Positions 9,195 through 18,813 of a stretch of DNA of 32,915 bases are shown here, in pieces (position 1 is the first letter of the stretch; each line of letters opens with the position of its first letter). The DNA lies in contig JAQGOH010000009.1 of NCBI GenBank assembly GCA_028293705.1, positions 1 to 32,915 of the forward strand, read 5' to 3'. Under the pieces are notes generated by a model. That model searched no databases. It was given only the letters and a program-made list of their open reading frames with translations, and had not been told where the DNA came from. The stretch is from Francisellaceae bacterium (GTDB lineage Bacteria; Pseudomonadota; Gammaproteobacteria; UBA6186; Azoamicaceae). A program made the position numbers and the translations under genes.

Positions 9195-10769
9195 ATGACT
9201 TTAAACGAAGAAGCTTTTTCATTACTTATCAAATGTTCAAACCCCAATGAATTGAATTTAGTTCCTTTACTTGCAGATACTCGGTTAGAATTAGAAAGCT
9301 TAGATGTCTCCCAACAAGTAATTTTAACCAATAAAATATTGAAGCCTTCTAATGGGGATGTGGAATTCCGGATAGAGTTTGATTTTTGTGGTGCTGACTA
9401 TCGAAATGTTTCGTCTGTTTCTCCTACCTCGCTCGAACTAATGAATCATATTAATCATTCATTAGAATTTATTTCAAGTGTGGCCCAAGCTATTACCTAT
9501 GGTAATTTTGCATATTTTAGTTTTTATTTTTCTTACATTGAAGTAGAAAATATTAGCCTTATTCCTCGAATATTAATAAATTCTGAAATAAAAATTCGAT
9601 TATTAGAACTTGATAACTGTAAAATTAGAAAAGACTTTTTCACATCAATGCAAAGCTTAATTGGCTTTACCGTATTAAAATTAGATTTAACACACATCGA
9701 TTTAAACCATCAGGATATCCTTAGTATAATTCCTATACTTTCTAAAATGAAAACTCAAACTTTTAGTTTTTGTTCTGACGTTTTAAATAGTAAAGAAGTG
9801 GTATCTATTATTCAGGCTTTAGCAAGCACTTCAGTCAATAAGATATATTTTGATGAAACAATTTCCCATGAAAGCTTTGAGACAGTTCATTTAATTAAAG
9901 CGTTCAATAAAACCTTAATTCAAACTCTCACATTAAATGATATAAATTTGGAAGACAATACAATATTATCTGCAATTTCTAAAACTAATATTCATACGCT
10001 TAAAATTATTCCTAGAACTGATGACATTGAAATAGATTCTGTTGAATTCGATGCCAATAATTTTATTCAATATTTAAAAGGTAGTAACATTATAAGCTTG
10101 GTATGGGAAGATCATGAGCTAGAAAATACCCAAATGATTGAAAAGATGTTACAATTCAATCGAAATTTTCTTGCTAAATGGCAAGGTAATGCTTTGAGTC
10201 ATATTTTTCAATATAAAAGTTTGCCCCAAGATCTCACTAAACATATTTTTGGGTTTTTAAAAGAAAAAATCGCTTTTGATGGTAGTGTCTATCCTAGTCT
10301 GCCTTATTCAAAGGAAGCATCTCATTTCGAATTAGGAGTGGCAGTCGGATTACATAAACTTCAACAATTAAAGAAATCTTATCCCTATAATTTAACTGCT
10401 AATCAACAACATTATATCTTAAATGAACTAAATCAAACTAAAAGCGAGTTAAACAATTTACAGGTCTTAAATAAACATTTAACCCAACAACAAGAAGTCT
10501 TACAAAATAAATTCAATACTTTAGAACAAGCTTTCCATAGTCTTCGCGAAACTATAACCACTCAAGCTAATTATTTTAGAAATATGCCTGCCCCTATCAG
10601 TATTGATGCTTATCCTAATAACAGCGGAGTCTTTACTCAAACCCGGCAGCTTAATCCCATCGCTAATCAATTAGAGTTAGTGCTTCAACGTCTAAGAAGG
10701 ACCCATTCTCAAATGGATGATAGTTTTGAACAAAATCAAGCTCCTAATACCAGACCTCGCTTAGAATAA
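9195..10769 (+). CDS. LRR-like protein with F-box-like segment and C-terminal coiled coil; possible effector
   Basis: Degenerate leucine-rich segments (IRLLELDNCKI, VLKLDLTHIDL, IQTLTLNDINL, IHTLKIIP), then LPQDLTKHIFGFLKE, then heptad-like LNELNQTKSELNNLQVLNKHLTQQQEVLQNKFNTLEQAFHSL. ATG 9195 has GGAGA upstream; the ORF track uses 9180. Confidence 0.7.
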   Translation: MTLNEEAFSLLIKCSNPNELNLVPLLADTRLELESLDVSQQVILTNKILKPSNGDVEFRIEFDFCGADYRNVSSVSPTSLELMNHINHSLEFISSVAQAITYGNFAYFSFYFSYIEVENISLIPRILINSEIKIRLLELDNCKIRKDFFTSMQSLIGFTVLKLDLTHIDLNHQDILSIIPILSKMKTQTFSFCSDVLNSKEVVSIIQALASTSVNKIYFDETISHESFETVHLIKAFNKTLIQTLTLNDINLEDNTILSAISKTNIHTLKIIPRTDDIEIDSVEFDANNFIQYLKGSNIISLVWEDHELENTQMIEKMLQFNRNFLAKWQGNALSHIFQYKSLPQDLTKHIFGFLKEKIAFDGSVYPSLPYSKEASHFELGVAVGLHKLQQLKKSYPYNLTANQQHYILNELNQTKSELNNLQVLNKHLTQQQEVLQNKFNTLEQAFHSLRETITTQANYFRNMPAPISIDAYPNNSGVFTQTRQLNPIANQLELVLQRLRRTHSQMDDSFEQNQAPNTRPRLE

Positions 10770-10771
10770 TG

Positions 10772-10815
10772 ATTATTAACAAAATCATATTAACCGTTAT
10801 TAGTTAATAATTTTT
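10772..10815 (+). terminator. Candidate rho-independent-like terminator after LRR-like gene
   Basis: 9-bp stem ATTATTAAC (10772-10780) / GTTAATAAT (10803-10811) running into TTTTT; AT-rich stem. Confidence 0.4.
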
Positions 10816-10919
10816 GATGAAGATTTAGATAAGATATTTTTATGTGTTAGTTTGCTTTCTAATATTTTTCTACTACCTTTGAGACTTTTTATAGGCAGTT
10901 ATTTTTTTCAGCCCCAAAT

Positions 10920-10958
10920 CTTCTTTAACTTGGTATTAAAGAAGCCAACACCTATGAT
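10920..10958 (+). promoter_or_regulatory. Candidate leuS promoter with inverted repeat around the -35
   Basis: -35-like TTGGTA 10930-10935, 17 nt spacer, -10-like TATGAT 10953-10958. 9-bp arms CTTCTTTAA 10920-10928 / TTAAAGAAG 10936-10944 enclose the -35. Confidence 0.45.
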
Positions 10959-11001
10959 ATTCTAGAAAACTCTTTAAACTATATTATGAAAACGGTGTTT
11001 T

Positions 11002-13476
11002 ATGCTTGACTCTACTTATAATCCCACTTCCGTGGAACAACAAGCTCAATCCTTTTGGGATGCTCAACAAACTTTCAAAGCTACTGAAGACTTATCTAAA
11101 GAAAAATTTTATTGTCTTTCTATGTTTCCTTATCCTTCTGGCAACTTACATGTAGGCCATGCACGCAATTATACTTTAGGCGATGTCATAAGCCGTTTTC
11201 AGCGCTTAAATAATAAAAATGTATTGCAACCCATGGGCTGGGATGCTTTTGGGTTACCAGCAGAAAATGCTGCCCTTAAAAATCGTACTCAACCGGCGAG
11301 CTGGACTTATAAAAATATTACTCATATGAAAAAGCAACTAAAAAGTTTAGGTTTTGGTTATGATTGGGATCGAGAAATCACCACTTGTCGTCCAGAATAT
11401 TATAAATGGGAACAATGGTTTTTTATTCAATTATATAAAAAAGGCTTAGTCTATAAAAAAGATGCCATGGTGAATTGGGATCCGGTCGATCAGACCGTTT
11501 TGGCAAATGAACAAGTGATTAATGGGCATGGATGGCGCTCTGGAGCTAAAGTCGAACGTCGTACTATCCCCCAATGGTTTCTGAAAATTACCCATTATGC
11601 AGATGAATTGTTAGAGTCCTTGGATACCTTAACAGAGTGGCCGGAACAAGTGCGGGTAATGCAAGCAAATTGGATTGGAAGAAGCACGGGGGCCATGATC
11701 AAGTTTGAGCTTGAAAACAATATTTCAGAACCGATAGAAGTATTTACCTCTCGTCCTGACACTTTAATGGGCGTTAGTTTTTTAAGCATTGCCCCAGAAC
11801 ATCCAATTGCAGAATTAGCAGCACTTAATAATGCAGACATATTCAATTTTTTAAAAGATTGTATGCGTTTACAAGTCGCCGAAGCAGAAGTGGCTACCCT
11901 TGAAAAATTAGGAATTGATACCGGTATTAAAGCTGTTCATCCTATTAGTGGTAAGTTAGTACCGATTTGGATTGCGAATTTTGTATTAATGAATTATGGC
12001 ACAGGCGCTGTAATGAGCGTGCCCGCTCACGATGATCGAGATTTTGAATTTGCCAAAAAATATAATTTACCGATTACTCAAGTCATAGCTAGTATTAATA
12101 AAGAAGAAATAATCGACCTTCAAAATAAAGCCTATACTTCTACTGGTACTTTAATCAACAGTCAGGATTTTAATGGTCTTACATCGCTTGAAGCAAGTGC
12201 TAAGATTATTGCTAAATTAAAAACCTTAAATTTAGGGCAAGCTCATACTAACTACCGTTTACGAGATTGGGGCATTTCACGCCAACGGTATTGGGGTGCA
12301 CCTATCCCGATGATAAATTGTAAAAGTTGCGGTACTATTCCGGTCCCTGAGAAAGATCTCCCAGTTATTTTACCAGAGGATGTCGGTAACTTCGAGATAG
12401 GCTCTCCCCTTAAGAAAAATCCTGATTTTTATAATTGTATTTGCCCTATTTGTAATAGCGAAGCCCTAAGAGAAACTGATACCTTTGATACATTTATGGA
12501 GTCCTCTTGGTATTATGCCCGTTTTGCTTGCCCTGATTTAAAGAATAATATGTTTGATGCCAGAGCACATTATTGGTTACCCGTTGACCAATACATTGGC
12601 GGTATTGAACATGCAATTCTTCACCTTTTATATGCCCGTTTTTTTCATAAAGCGATGCGCGATTTAGATCTCGTAAAATCGGATGAACCTTTTAAACGTT
12701 TATTAAGCCAAGGAATGGTTTTAAAAGACGGTGCTAAAATGTCAAAATCAAAAGGGAACACCGTTGACCCTGCAGCTTTAATCAAACAATATGGTGCGGA
12801 TACGGTACGTTTATTTCTCATGTTTGCAGCTCCACCCGAGCAATCTTTAGAGTGGTCTGATGCAGGAGTGGAAGGCGCATTCCGATTTTTAAAAAGATTA
12901 TGGCATTTTACTGTTGAACATATAAAAGAATATTCATTGATAGAATTAGCCCCTATATCAAACCAAGCTCATTTCAATTCAGCACAAAAACAATTACGTT
13001 TAAAACTCCATCAAACGATTCAAAAAGTCAGTGATGATATGAATCGTCGGTATACTTTTAATACCGCGATTGCGGCAATTATGGAATTAATGAATGTACT
13101 ACACAAATATGTCGTAAAGGATAATTTGGATAGAAGTCTGATTCATGAGTCCTTAAAAGCAGTTTTAGTGATGTTGTCCCCTATTGTACCCCATATCACT
13201 CATATTCTTTGGTACCATTTAGGGCATTCTAAAGCTATTATTGATGAAACCTGGCCGGTGCTAGACTTAGAAGCTCTTGTGCAAGATGAAATAGAAATGG
13301 TAGTGCAAGTAAATGGAAAATTAAGGGCTCATTTAATGGTAAGCACTAATATTGATAATAAAGATTTAGAAAAGCTTGCATTAGATACCCCTGCTGTTCA
13401 AAAATATCTTAAAGATAAAACGGTTAAGAAAATTATTGTTATAGCAAAAAAATTGGTTAATATTGTTGTTATTTAA
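11002..13476 (+). CDS. leuS: Leucyl-tRNA synthetase
   Basis: MFPYPSGNLHVGHARNYTLGD (HIGH motif region), WDAFGLPAENAAL, KMSKSKGN (KMSKS), 824 aa. Confidence 0.98.
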   Translation: MLDSTYNPTSVEQQAQSFWDAQQTFKATEDLSKEKFYCLSMFPYPSGNLHVGHARNYTLGDVISRFQRLNNKNVLQPMGWDAFGLPAENAALKNRTQPASWTYKNITHMKKQLKSLGFGYDWDREITTCRPEYYKWEQWFFIQLYKKGLVYKKDAMVNWDPVDQTVLANEQVINGHGWRSGAKVERRTIPQWFLKITHYADELLESLDTLTEWPEQVRVMQANWIGRSTGAMIKFELENNISEPIEVFTSRPDTLMGVSFLSIAPEHPIAELAALNNADIFNFLKDCMRLQVAEAEVATLEKLGIDTGIKAVHPISGKLVPIWIANFVLMNYGTGAVMSVPAHDDRDFEFAKKYNLPITQVIASINKEEIIDLQNKAYTSTGTLINSQDFNGLTSLEASAKIIAKLKTLNLGQAHTNYRLRDWGISRQRYWGAPIPMINCKSCGTIPVPEKDLPVILPEDVGNFEIGSPLKKNPDFYNCICPICNSEALRETDTFDTFMESSWYYARFACPDLKNNMFDARAHYWLPVDQYIGGIEHAILHLLYARFFHKAMRDLDLVKSDEPFKRLLSQGMVLKDGAKMSKSKGNTVDPAALIKQYGADTVRLFLMFAAPPEQSLEWSDAGVEGAFRFLKRLWHFTVEHIKEYSLIELAPISNQAHFNSAQKQLRLKLHQTIQKVSDDMNRRYTFNTAIAAIMELMNVLHKYVVKDNLDRSLIHESLKAVLVMLSPIVPHITHILWYHLGHSKAIIDETWPVLDLEALVQDEIEMVVQVNGKLRAHLMVSTNIDNKDLEKLALDTPAVQKYLKDKTVKKIIVIAKKLVNIVVI

Positions 13477-13489
13477 TAAAGGTAAAAAA

Positions 13490-14005
13490 ATGTTAAATCC
13501 TACCCAGCCTTTTAATAAATTATCGAAATATGTAATTATTATCTTTTCTGTAAGTATGTTGTTAGGCTGTGGATTTAAGTTAAAAGGCTCAATGCCTTTA
13601 TTTAATAAGTTTAAAGTACTTTGCATTTTACCAGAACAAATGAACGATCCCTTCCAGCGTTTATTAAAGCAAAGTTTCATAGCTCAAGGCATTCATATCC
13701 AATCGACCTCAGAAGCTAAGGCTTATACTTTGACTATTCTAGATCAAAACTTCGCTGAACAATCTTTAGGGTTAACTGCCGGCAATCAACCTGCTAGTTC
13801 CCAATTAATCTTAAGCATTCATTATCAACTAAGGAATGATGAGGGCACTATTATAATAGACAATCAACCTTTAGTGGTAACAAGGGAATACAATATTAAC
13901 CCCAATGCCGTATTGCAATTAGAAAAAGAAAAAGAATCATTAAAAAATGATTTATATAATGATGCGGTTAGTCAATTATTCCGACAACTAGCCCTTCTTA
14001 AATAA
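13490..14005 (+). CDS. lptE: LPS-assembly lipoprotein LptE
   Basis: Lipobox SMLLGCGFKLKGS, position between leuS and holA. ATG 13490 preferred over the listed 13463. Confidence 0.85.
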   Translation: MLNPTQPFNKLSKYVIIIFSVSMLLGCGFKLKGSMPLFNKFKVLCILPEQMNDPFQRLLKQSFIAQGIHIQSTSEAKAYTLTILDQNFAEQSLGLTAGNQPASSQLILSIHYQLRNDEGTIIIDNQPLVVTREYNINPNAVLQLEKEKESLKNDLYNDAVSQLFRQLALLK

Positions 14006-15045
14006 TGAACATTGTAGCCGACCAATTAAAGTATGTACTTAATAAAAAATTAGAATCCCTCTATGTTTTTATAGGACAGGAACCTTTATTACTCCGAGAA
14101 AGTAAAGATTTGATTAATAATTGTGCTAATACAGAGGGCTTTACTAATCGTGAATCTTATCAAATTAATGCTCAATTTGATTGGGAACATTTGAAAGAGG
14201 ACCTTAATTGTTATTCATTATTTTCAAATAAGCGATATATTGAATTAGATTTTGGCGAATATAAATTATCTAATTCAATTCAAGTATTATTTATTGAGTT
14301 TTTAAATGAATGGTTAAATAATCCAGATATTTTGATCTGTTGTTATTTTTCTAAAGTCGATAATACCCAGCTTAAAAACAAATTTTTTACTGGTTTAGAT
14401 AAGTTAGGAATCCTAATTTTAATCAATCCGATAAGTCTTAATCAATACCCAAACTGGATAATGAAAAGGCTTAAAGTAAATGATTATGAAATTGAGCCAG
14501 CAGCACTACAGACTTTTGTTTATTTTACCGAGGGAAATTTATTAAATGCCCAACAGACTATAGAAAAATTAAAATTACTGTATCCCCCTGGCATTTTAAC
14601 GGAAAAACATATTTTAAGTGTGGTCACTGATTTCGCCCAATATAATCTCTTTGAATTTATAGATTGTTGTTTAAAACAAGAGCAGGAAAAAATTGTTCAT
14701 ATGTTAAACAGTTTTAAAAATCAAGGGTTGGAACCTACCTTATTACTATGGGCTATTACCCGGGAATTAAGATTATTATTAAATATAAGTATTGAAGCCC
14801 AGGATAGGGTTAACTTGCAGGCAATTATGACAAAATATCGGGTTTGGCAAAGCCGTCAACCTTTAATAATTAAGGCTTTAGCTATTCTTAATAAAAACAC
14901 TTTGTATACAATGTTATTAAAAGCACAAAAGATTGATAATATAATTAAAGGCGTAAGCTTGGGCTCTGTTTGGAATGAATTAATAGCTATATGCTTACAA
15001 TTAGGTGGCATAAATTTACAGATAAATAATATCCAGGAGAAATAG
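14005..15045 (+). CDS. holA: DNA polymerase III subunit delta
   Basis: LYVFIGQEPLLLRESKDLI...; length, position after lptE, one-base overlap (TAATG). Confidence 0.9.
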   Translation: MNIVADQLKYVLNKKLESLYVFIGQEPLLLRESKDLINNCANTEGFTNRESYQINAQFDWEHLKEDLNCYSLFSNKRYIELDFGEYKLSNSIQVLFIEFLNEWLNNPDILICCYFSKVDNTQLKNKFFTGLDKLGILILINPISLNQYPNWIMKRLKVNDYEIEPAALQTFVYFTEGNLLNAQQTIEKLKLLYPPGILTEKHILSVVTDFAQYNLFEFIDCCLKQEQEKIVHMLNSFKNQGLEPTLLLWAITRELRLLLNISIEAQDRVNLQAIMTKYRVWQSRQPLIIKALAILNKNTLYTMLLKAQKIDNIIKGVSLGSVWNELIAICLQLGGINLQINNIQEK

Positions 15046-15046
15046 A

Positions 15047-15403
15047 TTGTCTAACAATATATCCCTTATCGTTAAAGAAGCTCTAGAAGATTTAAAAGCA
15101 CAGAATATCTGTGTTTTACCCGTCTCAAGTATAACGAGTGTGACCGATTATATGATTATTGCATCGGGTACTTCCACTAAACATGCACAATCAATAGCAG
15201 GGCATGTTATCGATGAATTAAAAAAACAGAATATTCAAACCTTGAGTCTAGAAGGACTGCAACATGGGGAATGGGTGTTAATCGATTTTGGTGATGCTAT
15301 TGTACACATAATGTCTCCCATCATGAGAGAATTTTACCAATTAGAAAAATTATGGACGGTGGTTAAAAATTCAGAAACTTATAAAATTTCAAATTTTAAA
15401 TGA
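15047..15403 (+). CDS. rsfS: Ribosome silencing factor RsfS
   Basis: VTDYMIIASGTSTKHAQSIAGHVIDELK...WVLIDFGDAIVHIMSPIMREFYQLEKLW. TTG start with AGGAGA upstream. Confidence 0.95.
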   Translation: MSNNISLIVKEALEDLKAQNICVLPVSSITSVTDYMIIASGTSTKHAQSIAGHVIDELKKQNIQTLSLEGLQHGEWVLIDFGDAIVHIMSPIMREFYQLEKLWTVVKNSETYKISNFK

Positions 15404-15412
15404 TTGATAAAT

Positions 15413-15883
15413 ATGTTACTGAATATTATCGCAGTAGGAAAAAAACAAGCAGCCTGGCTTGAATTAGGTATTAAAGATTATCAAAACCGTTTTAGCCAAG
15501 CTTTTAAGCTTAACATCTGTCTTATTAATACCGAAAAAAGAACCAAACACAGTAATATTGAAAAGCTTAAAGAAATTGAAGGACTTAATATTTTAAAGCA
15601 ATGTATTCCGGTGGGCTTTAATATAGCGCTTGAAGTAACAGGAAAATTATTAAGCACGGAAAATTTAAGTCTTTATTTACAAAAATTACAAACCCAACAT
15701 CCGGTTATCAATTTCATGATCGGAGGCCCCGATGGTCTTTCAAAAGCTTGTCTTGAAAATTGTTCTATGCTTTGGTCCCTTTCCACTTTAACACTTCCTC
15801 ATGGTTTAGCACGACTGATTTTGATAGAACAATTATATCGCGCTGTTTGTATCTTGAATAATCATCCTTACCATCGAGAATAA
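15413..15883 (+). CDS. rlmH: 23S rRNA pseudouridine1915 N3-methyltransferase RlmH
   Basis: LNIIAVGKKQAAW..., INFMIGGPDGLSKACLENCSMLWSLSTLTLPHGLARLILIEQLYRAVCILNNHPYHRE. ATG 15413 preferred. Confidence 0.96.
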   Translation: MLLNIIAVGKKQAAWLELGIKDYQNRFSQAFKLNICLINTEKRTKHSNIEKLKEIEGLNILKQCIPVGFNIALEVTGKLLSTENLSLYLQKLQTQHPVINFMIGGPDGLSKACLENCSMLWSLSTLTLPHGLARLILIEQLYRAVCILNNHPYHRE

Positions 15884-16270
15884 AAAAATAACTTTCTTTC
15901 ATTGCTAATAATTTTTAACAAAGATTTTTCAACTCAATACAACCCTCCTTACATGAGTAAAAATTATTAACAACTTAAGATTTGTTGTATAATTAAAGAA
16001 TACTTATTGCCATTAAAATTATAGGTTATGGCAAGTGTACAAACAAAATTTTAATTATATTTAAAAATAAATTAATCTAAAAATAGTACATGAGTCTAAT
16101 ATCTTATTCTTATCTATTCGTGACTTGACTCTTTGAATTGAACAAATATAGTTATATTGAGCTTTATGCATTTGATAAAACATTTTATTTCTGTATGGAG
16201 TAAGGTTTTCTTTGATATTTTTTTTGATATGTATCTAAAGGGTTATTTTTTAGTATCACCGATTCTTTTT

Positions 16271-16494
16271 TTATTGGAAATTAACTTTAGTGTCTCCTGC
16301 TAAGCTTTCCATATATTCTGAAACACGTCCTAATACCTCAGGAGGTATAGAAATAGCTAAACTATTACTAACTTGTATTTTTTTTGATATTCAGTAAAAG
16401 TTTTTTGGATAATCTGTTTTTCAATAATACCTTTAATACCCTTTGTATTACCCACTCTAACCAAAACAGCTTGCTTAAATTTAAGCAGGAATAA
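16271..16494 (-). pseudogene. Frameshifted small ORF remnant (possibly antitoxin-like)
   Basis: Reverse strand encodes KFKQAVLVRVGNTKGIKGIIEKQIIQKTFTEYQKK, then at an A8 run the reading shifts frame to IQVSNSLAISIPPEVLGRVSEYMESLAGDTKVNFQ*. One base of indel would join them. No ATG at the 5' end. Confidence 0.35.
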
Positions 16495-17193
16495 TTAGGC
16501 GAGTAAAATTTCTAAACTTTTAAGGTTTTTAAGTAACCATACATGCCGATTTTTTCCCCAAGCTAAAGATTTTTTCCAGACGGGGTCAACTTCGGATTTT
16601 TTTTGACAAAATTTAATAAGCTCTTCTTGTCTTATTAATATAGAAGGTAAAATTTCCCTAAATTTAGAAATACCGTAGGAACTTAAAAACATTTTAATTC
16701 TGATGGCCTGTGTTTCTAAAGAAATATTTTCATTGCCTAAATCACACCATTGCCAAACTGCGTATCCCAAATCTCTTAATCTTGTTCCAGGAGCTGCAGC
16801 ATCGAAATCGATTATTGCTATAGGAATGGAATTAACAAAAACAAAATTACAAGGCGTTAAATCATTGTGACATACTATTTCATTATTGCTGGCTAACAAA
16901 CATCTTTCTGTAGCCTGATGAAAATTTCTTATTAAATAGGCAGCAGCTTTAAGCTGGAAGTCCTCAAAAACTTTTAATTCCTTAGGAACTTCCCCATTTA
17001 TATAAGTAAGAATTTCTCGATCATTTTCATCTTCACCAAGAAATTTGGGAACAAAATTAAGGTTTTTCATCTCAAGAAATTTTAATAAAGCATGTACAAA
17101 AGGTGAATGGGAACCTTTTGATCTATGAACATTAGATCCTCGTCTAATTACATTATTAGTACTTTTGCCTCCCTTTAATTCAATTTCTTTCAT
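16495..17193 (-). CDS. Aminoglycoside phosphotransferase (APH)-like kinase
   Basis: IVCHNDLTPCNFVF catalytic loop and IAIIDFDAAAPGTRLRDLGYAVWQW. ATG start at 17193 preferred over TTG 17229. Confidence 0.85.
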   Translation of the reverse strand: MKEIELKGGKSTNNVIRRGSNVHRSKGSHSPFVHALLKFLEMKNLNFVPKFLGEDENDREILTYINGEVPKELKVFEDFQLKAAAYLIRNFHQATERCLLASNNEIVCHNDLTPCNFVFVNSIPIAIIDFDAAAPGTRLRDLGYAVWQWCDLGNENISLETQAIRIKMFLSSYGISKFREILPSILIRQEELIKFCQKKSEVDPVWKKSLAWGKNRHVWLLKNLKSLEILLA

Positions 17194-17484
17194 AATAGTA
17201 TTCCAAAAGAGTTGGACCCATTCCAACAAATACTTTTAATTCTAATAATATTTTAATACCCTATAAACATCATATATTCATTAAAAATTTATAACAAACG
17301 CATTAAAAACAAAAAAGCCAATTATCGCATAAAGTAGTATATCAAACTAAATTCAGTAATATTTTATCAATTGCTTCCTAAGGGTTAAATTACTTGCATA
17401 GCAGGCTCTAATTAGATCATTACCCATCAATTTCTCCTTGTTTATTAGTTAGACCAATTATAATGTTTATATATTAAGATTACA

Positions 17485-18726
17485 TTATTTAAATAAATAT
17501 TTAACATAATCCAAGCCATCTTTGTTTATTTTTTCCAGTCTATCAATTATTCTTTCATCATTATCTTCAAAACCCGCAGTTTGATTTTTTAAATTTTGCT
17601 TGCATTGTTCAAATTGTTCTTCAGTGATAAGAATTCTTTTCTCATCTAGGTTTTGTATGAATTCAGCTTGATGTAAAGCTCTATCAAAAATCTTTGCTGA
17701 TTGATAATTTTCTTCTCTCCTCGAAGCTTTTAAGGCGGCATCAATTTTAAATTGAGGACTTAGGTACTCATACTCGGCTAAACGAATATCATAATTTTTT
17801 ACAATTTGAGGATGATTGTGAGCTTTTAAAGCACCTGTTTCATAACTTTGGCGAATAGTGTTTAATTGTCTAATCAGGGAGTCAATTTCTCGGTCTGATT
17901 GACTAGGATTATCAATAGTTGCTATCGGGGTACTTAAGACATGGGAATTCAATTCTTGTAGAAAACCCTTACCTTTTTTATTCGGTGAGTTTCGTCTATT
18001 AAAATCCCATGAGATATTATAGGTTTTAAGAACCTGATTATCTTTAAGCTCAGAAAAGAAAACTCCTTCAGGAACTAAGGTCCCATCCTGGGTTTTTAAG
18101 GGATTATTGCCATAATAGGGAAATTGTAAATAAGCACCTTGATTGCTTCTGATTTCTTTAGTTAATGGATTCCGTATGTATCGTCCCCAATAACTATTAG
18201 GGGGCTCTGGAATGAAATTCCTTTTATCGAAGGTAGAATAAGAAGTTTTATCTCCAATTTCCAAAGTGTCGGCATGGTCAATACAATGTCCAGGCATATG
18301 ATATTTAGTTCTACCTAAGGCTTCATAATTAAATTCAGGTATAACATAATCTTTTCGGGGAAACATAGGATACTTACGAGCTTCGGCATTAAAACTTCTA
18401 GCCCGAGTATGCGCAAAACTTTGATAATTAATCTCATCAATTAGACATAGGAAATTGACTTTTTTTTCTTTTGGCCCATATAAAACAATTTTAATAGTAT
18501 GATCGAGTGCATCTTGATGCTTCTTTAAAATATACTGGTTGTCGCTATATACCCATTTGTACTCAAAGGGTGTTATAGGTAATAAAGTTATGGGATAATT
18601 TAGGAATATTTCTTTAGCCGCATCCGAGCCTTCTATCTCAATGTCTGCGTTTACAAATATATTTTCTAAATACTTGCGCTCTTCTTTTTTAGAATTTAAG
18701 GCTTTAACTTGGTTGTTAATCATCAT
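17485..18726 (-). CDS. Uncharacterised protein, candidate divergent DNA/RNA non-specific endonuclease (beta-beta-alpha-Me)
   Basis: GHCIDHADT...STFDKRNFIPEPPNSYWGRYIR...GAYLQFPYYGNNPLKTQDGTLVPEGVFFSELKDNQVLKTYNISWDFN follows the order of the family pattern (R)GH..., N-x-P-Q...N..W..lE, v.y.V.PvY......vP.gv.... Confidence 0.5.
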   Translation of the reverse strand: MMINNQVKALNSKKEERKYLENIFVNADIEIEGSDAAKEIFLNYPITLLPITPFEYKWVYSDNQYILKKHQDALDHTIKIVLYGPKEKKVNFLCLIDEINYQSFAHTRARSFNAEARKYPMFPRKDYVIPEFNYEALGRTKYHMPGHCIDHADTLEIGDKTSYSTFDKRNFIPEPPNSYWGRYIRNPLTKEIRSNQGAYLQFPYYGNNPLKTQDGTLVPEGVFFSELKDNQVLKTYNISWDFNRRNSPNKKGKGFLQELNSHVLSTPIATIDNPSQSDREIDSLIRQLNTIRQSYETGALKAHNHPQIVKNYDIRLAEYEYLSPQFKIDAALKASRREENYQSAKIFDRALHQAEFIQNLDEKRILITEEQFEQCKQNLKNQTAGFEDNDERIIDRLEKINKDGLDYVKYLFK

Positions 18727-18813
18727 AATTTAACCTTTCGTTAATCATCCTTTACTTCTATTATCTTAATCCTTTAGAGTAATGATTAAAAGCGTATTAC
18801 TAAAATTATAGGT

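Noticed and set aside
9149-9331. Minus-strand ORF at the start of the LRR-like gene
   Set aside because: Antisense overlap and no recognisable motif.
11595-11846. Minus-strand ORF inside leuS
   Set aside because: Antisense to leuS.
13381-13680. Minus-strand ORF over leuS/lptE junction
   Set aside because: Antisense to two confident genes; low-complexity Asn-rich product.
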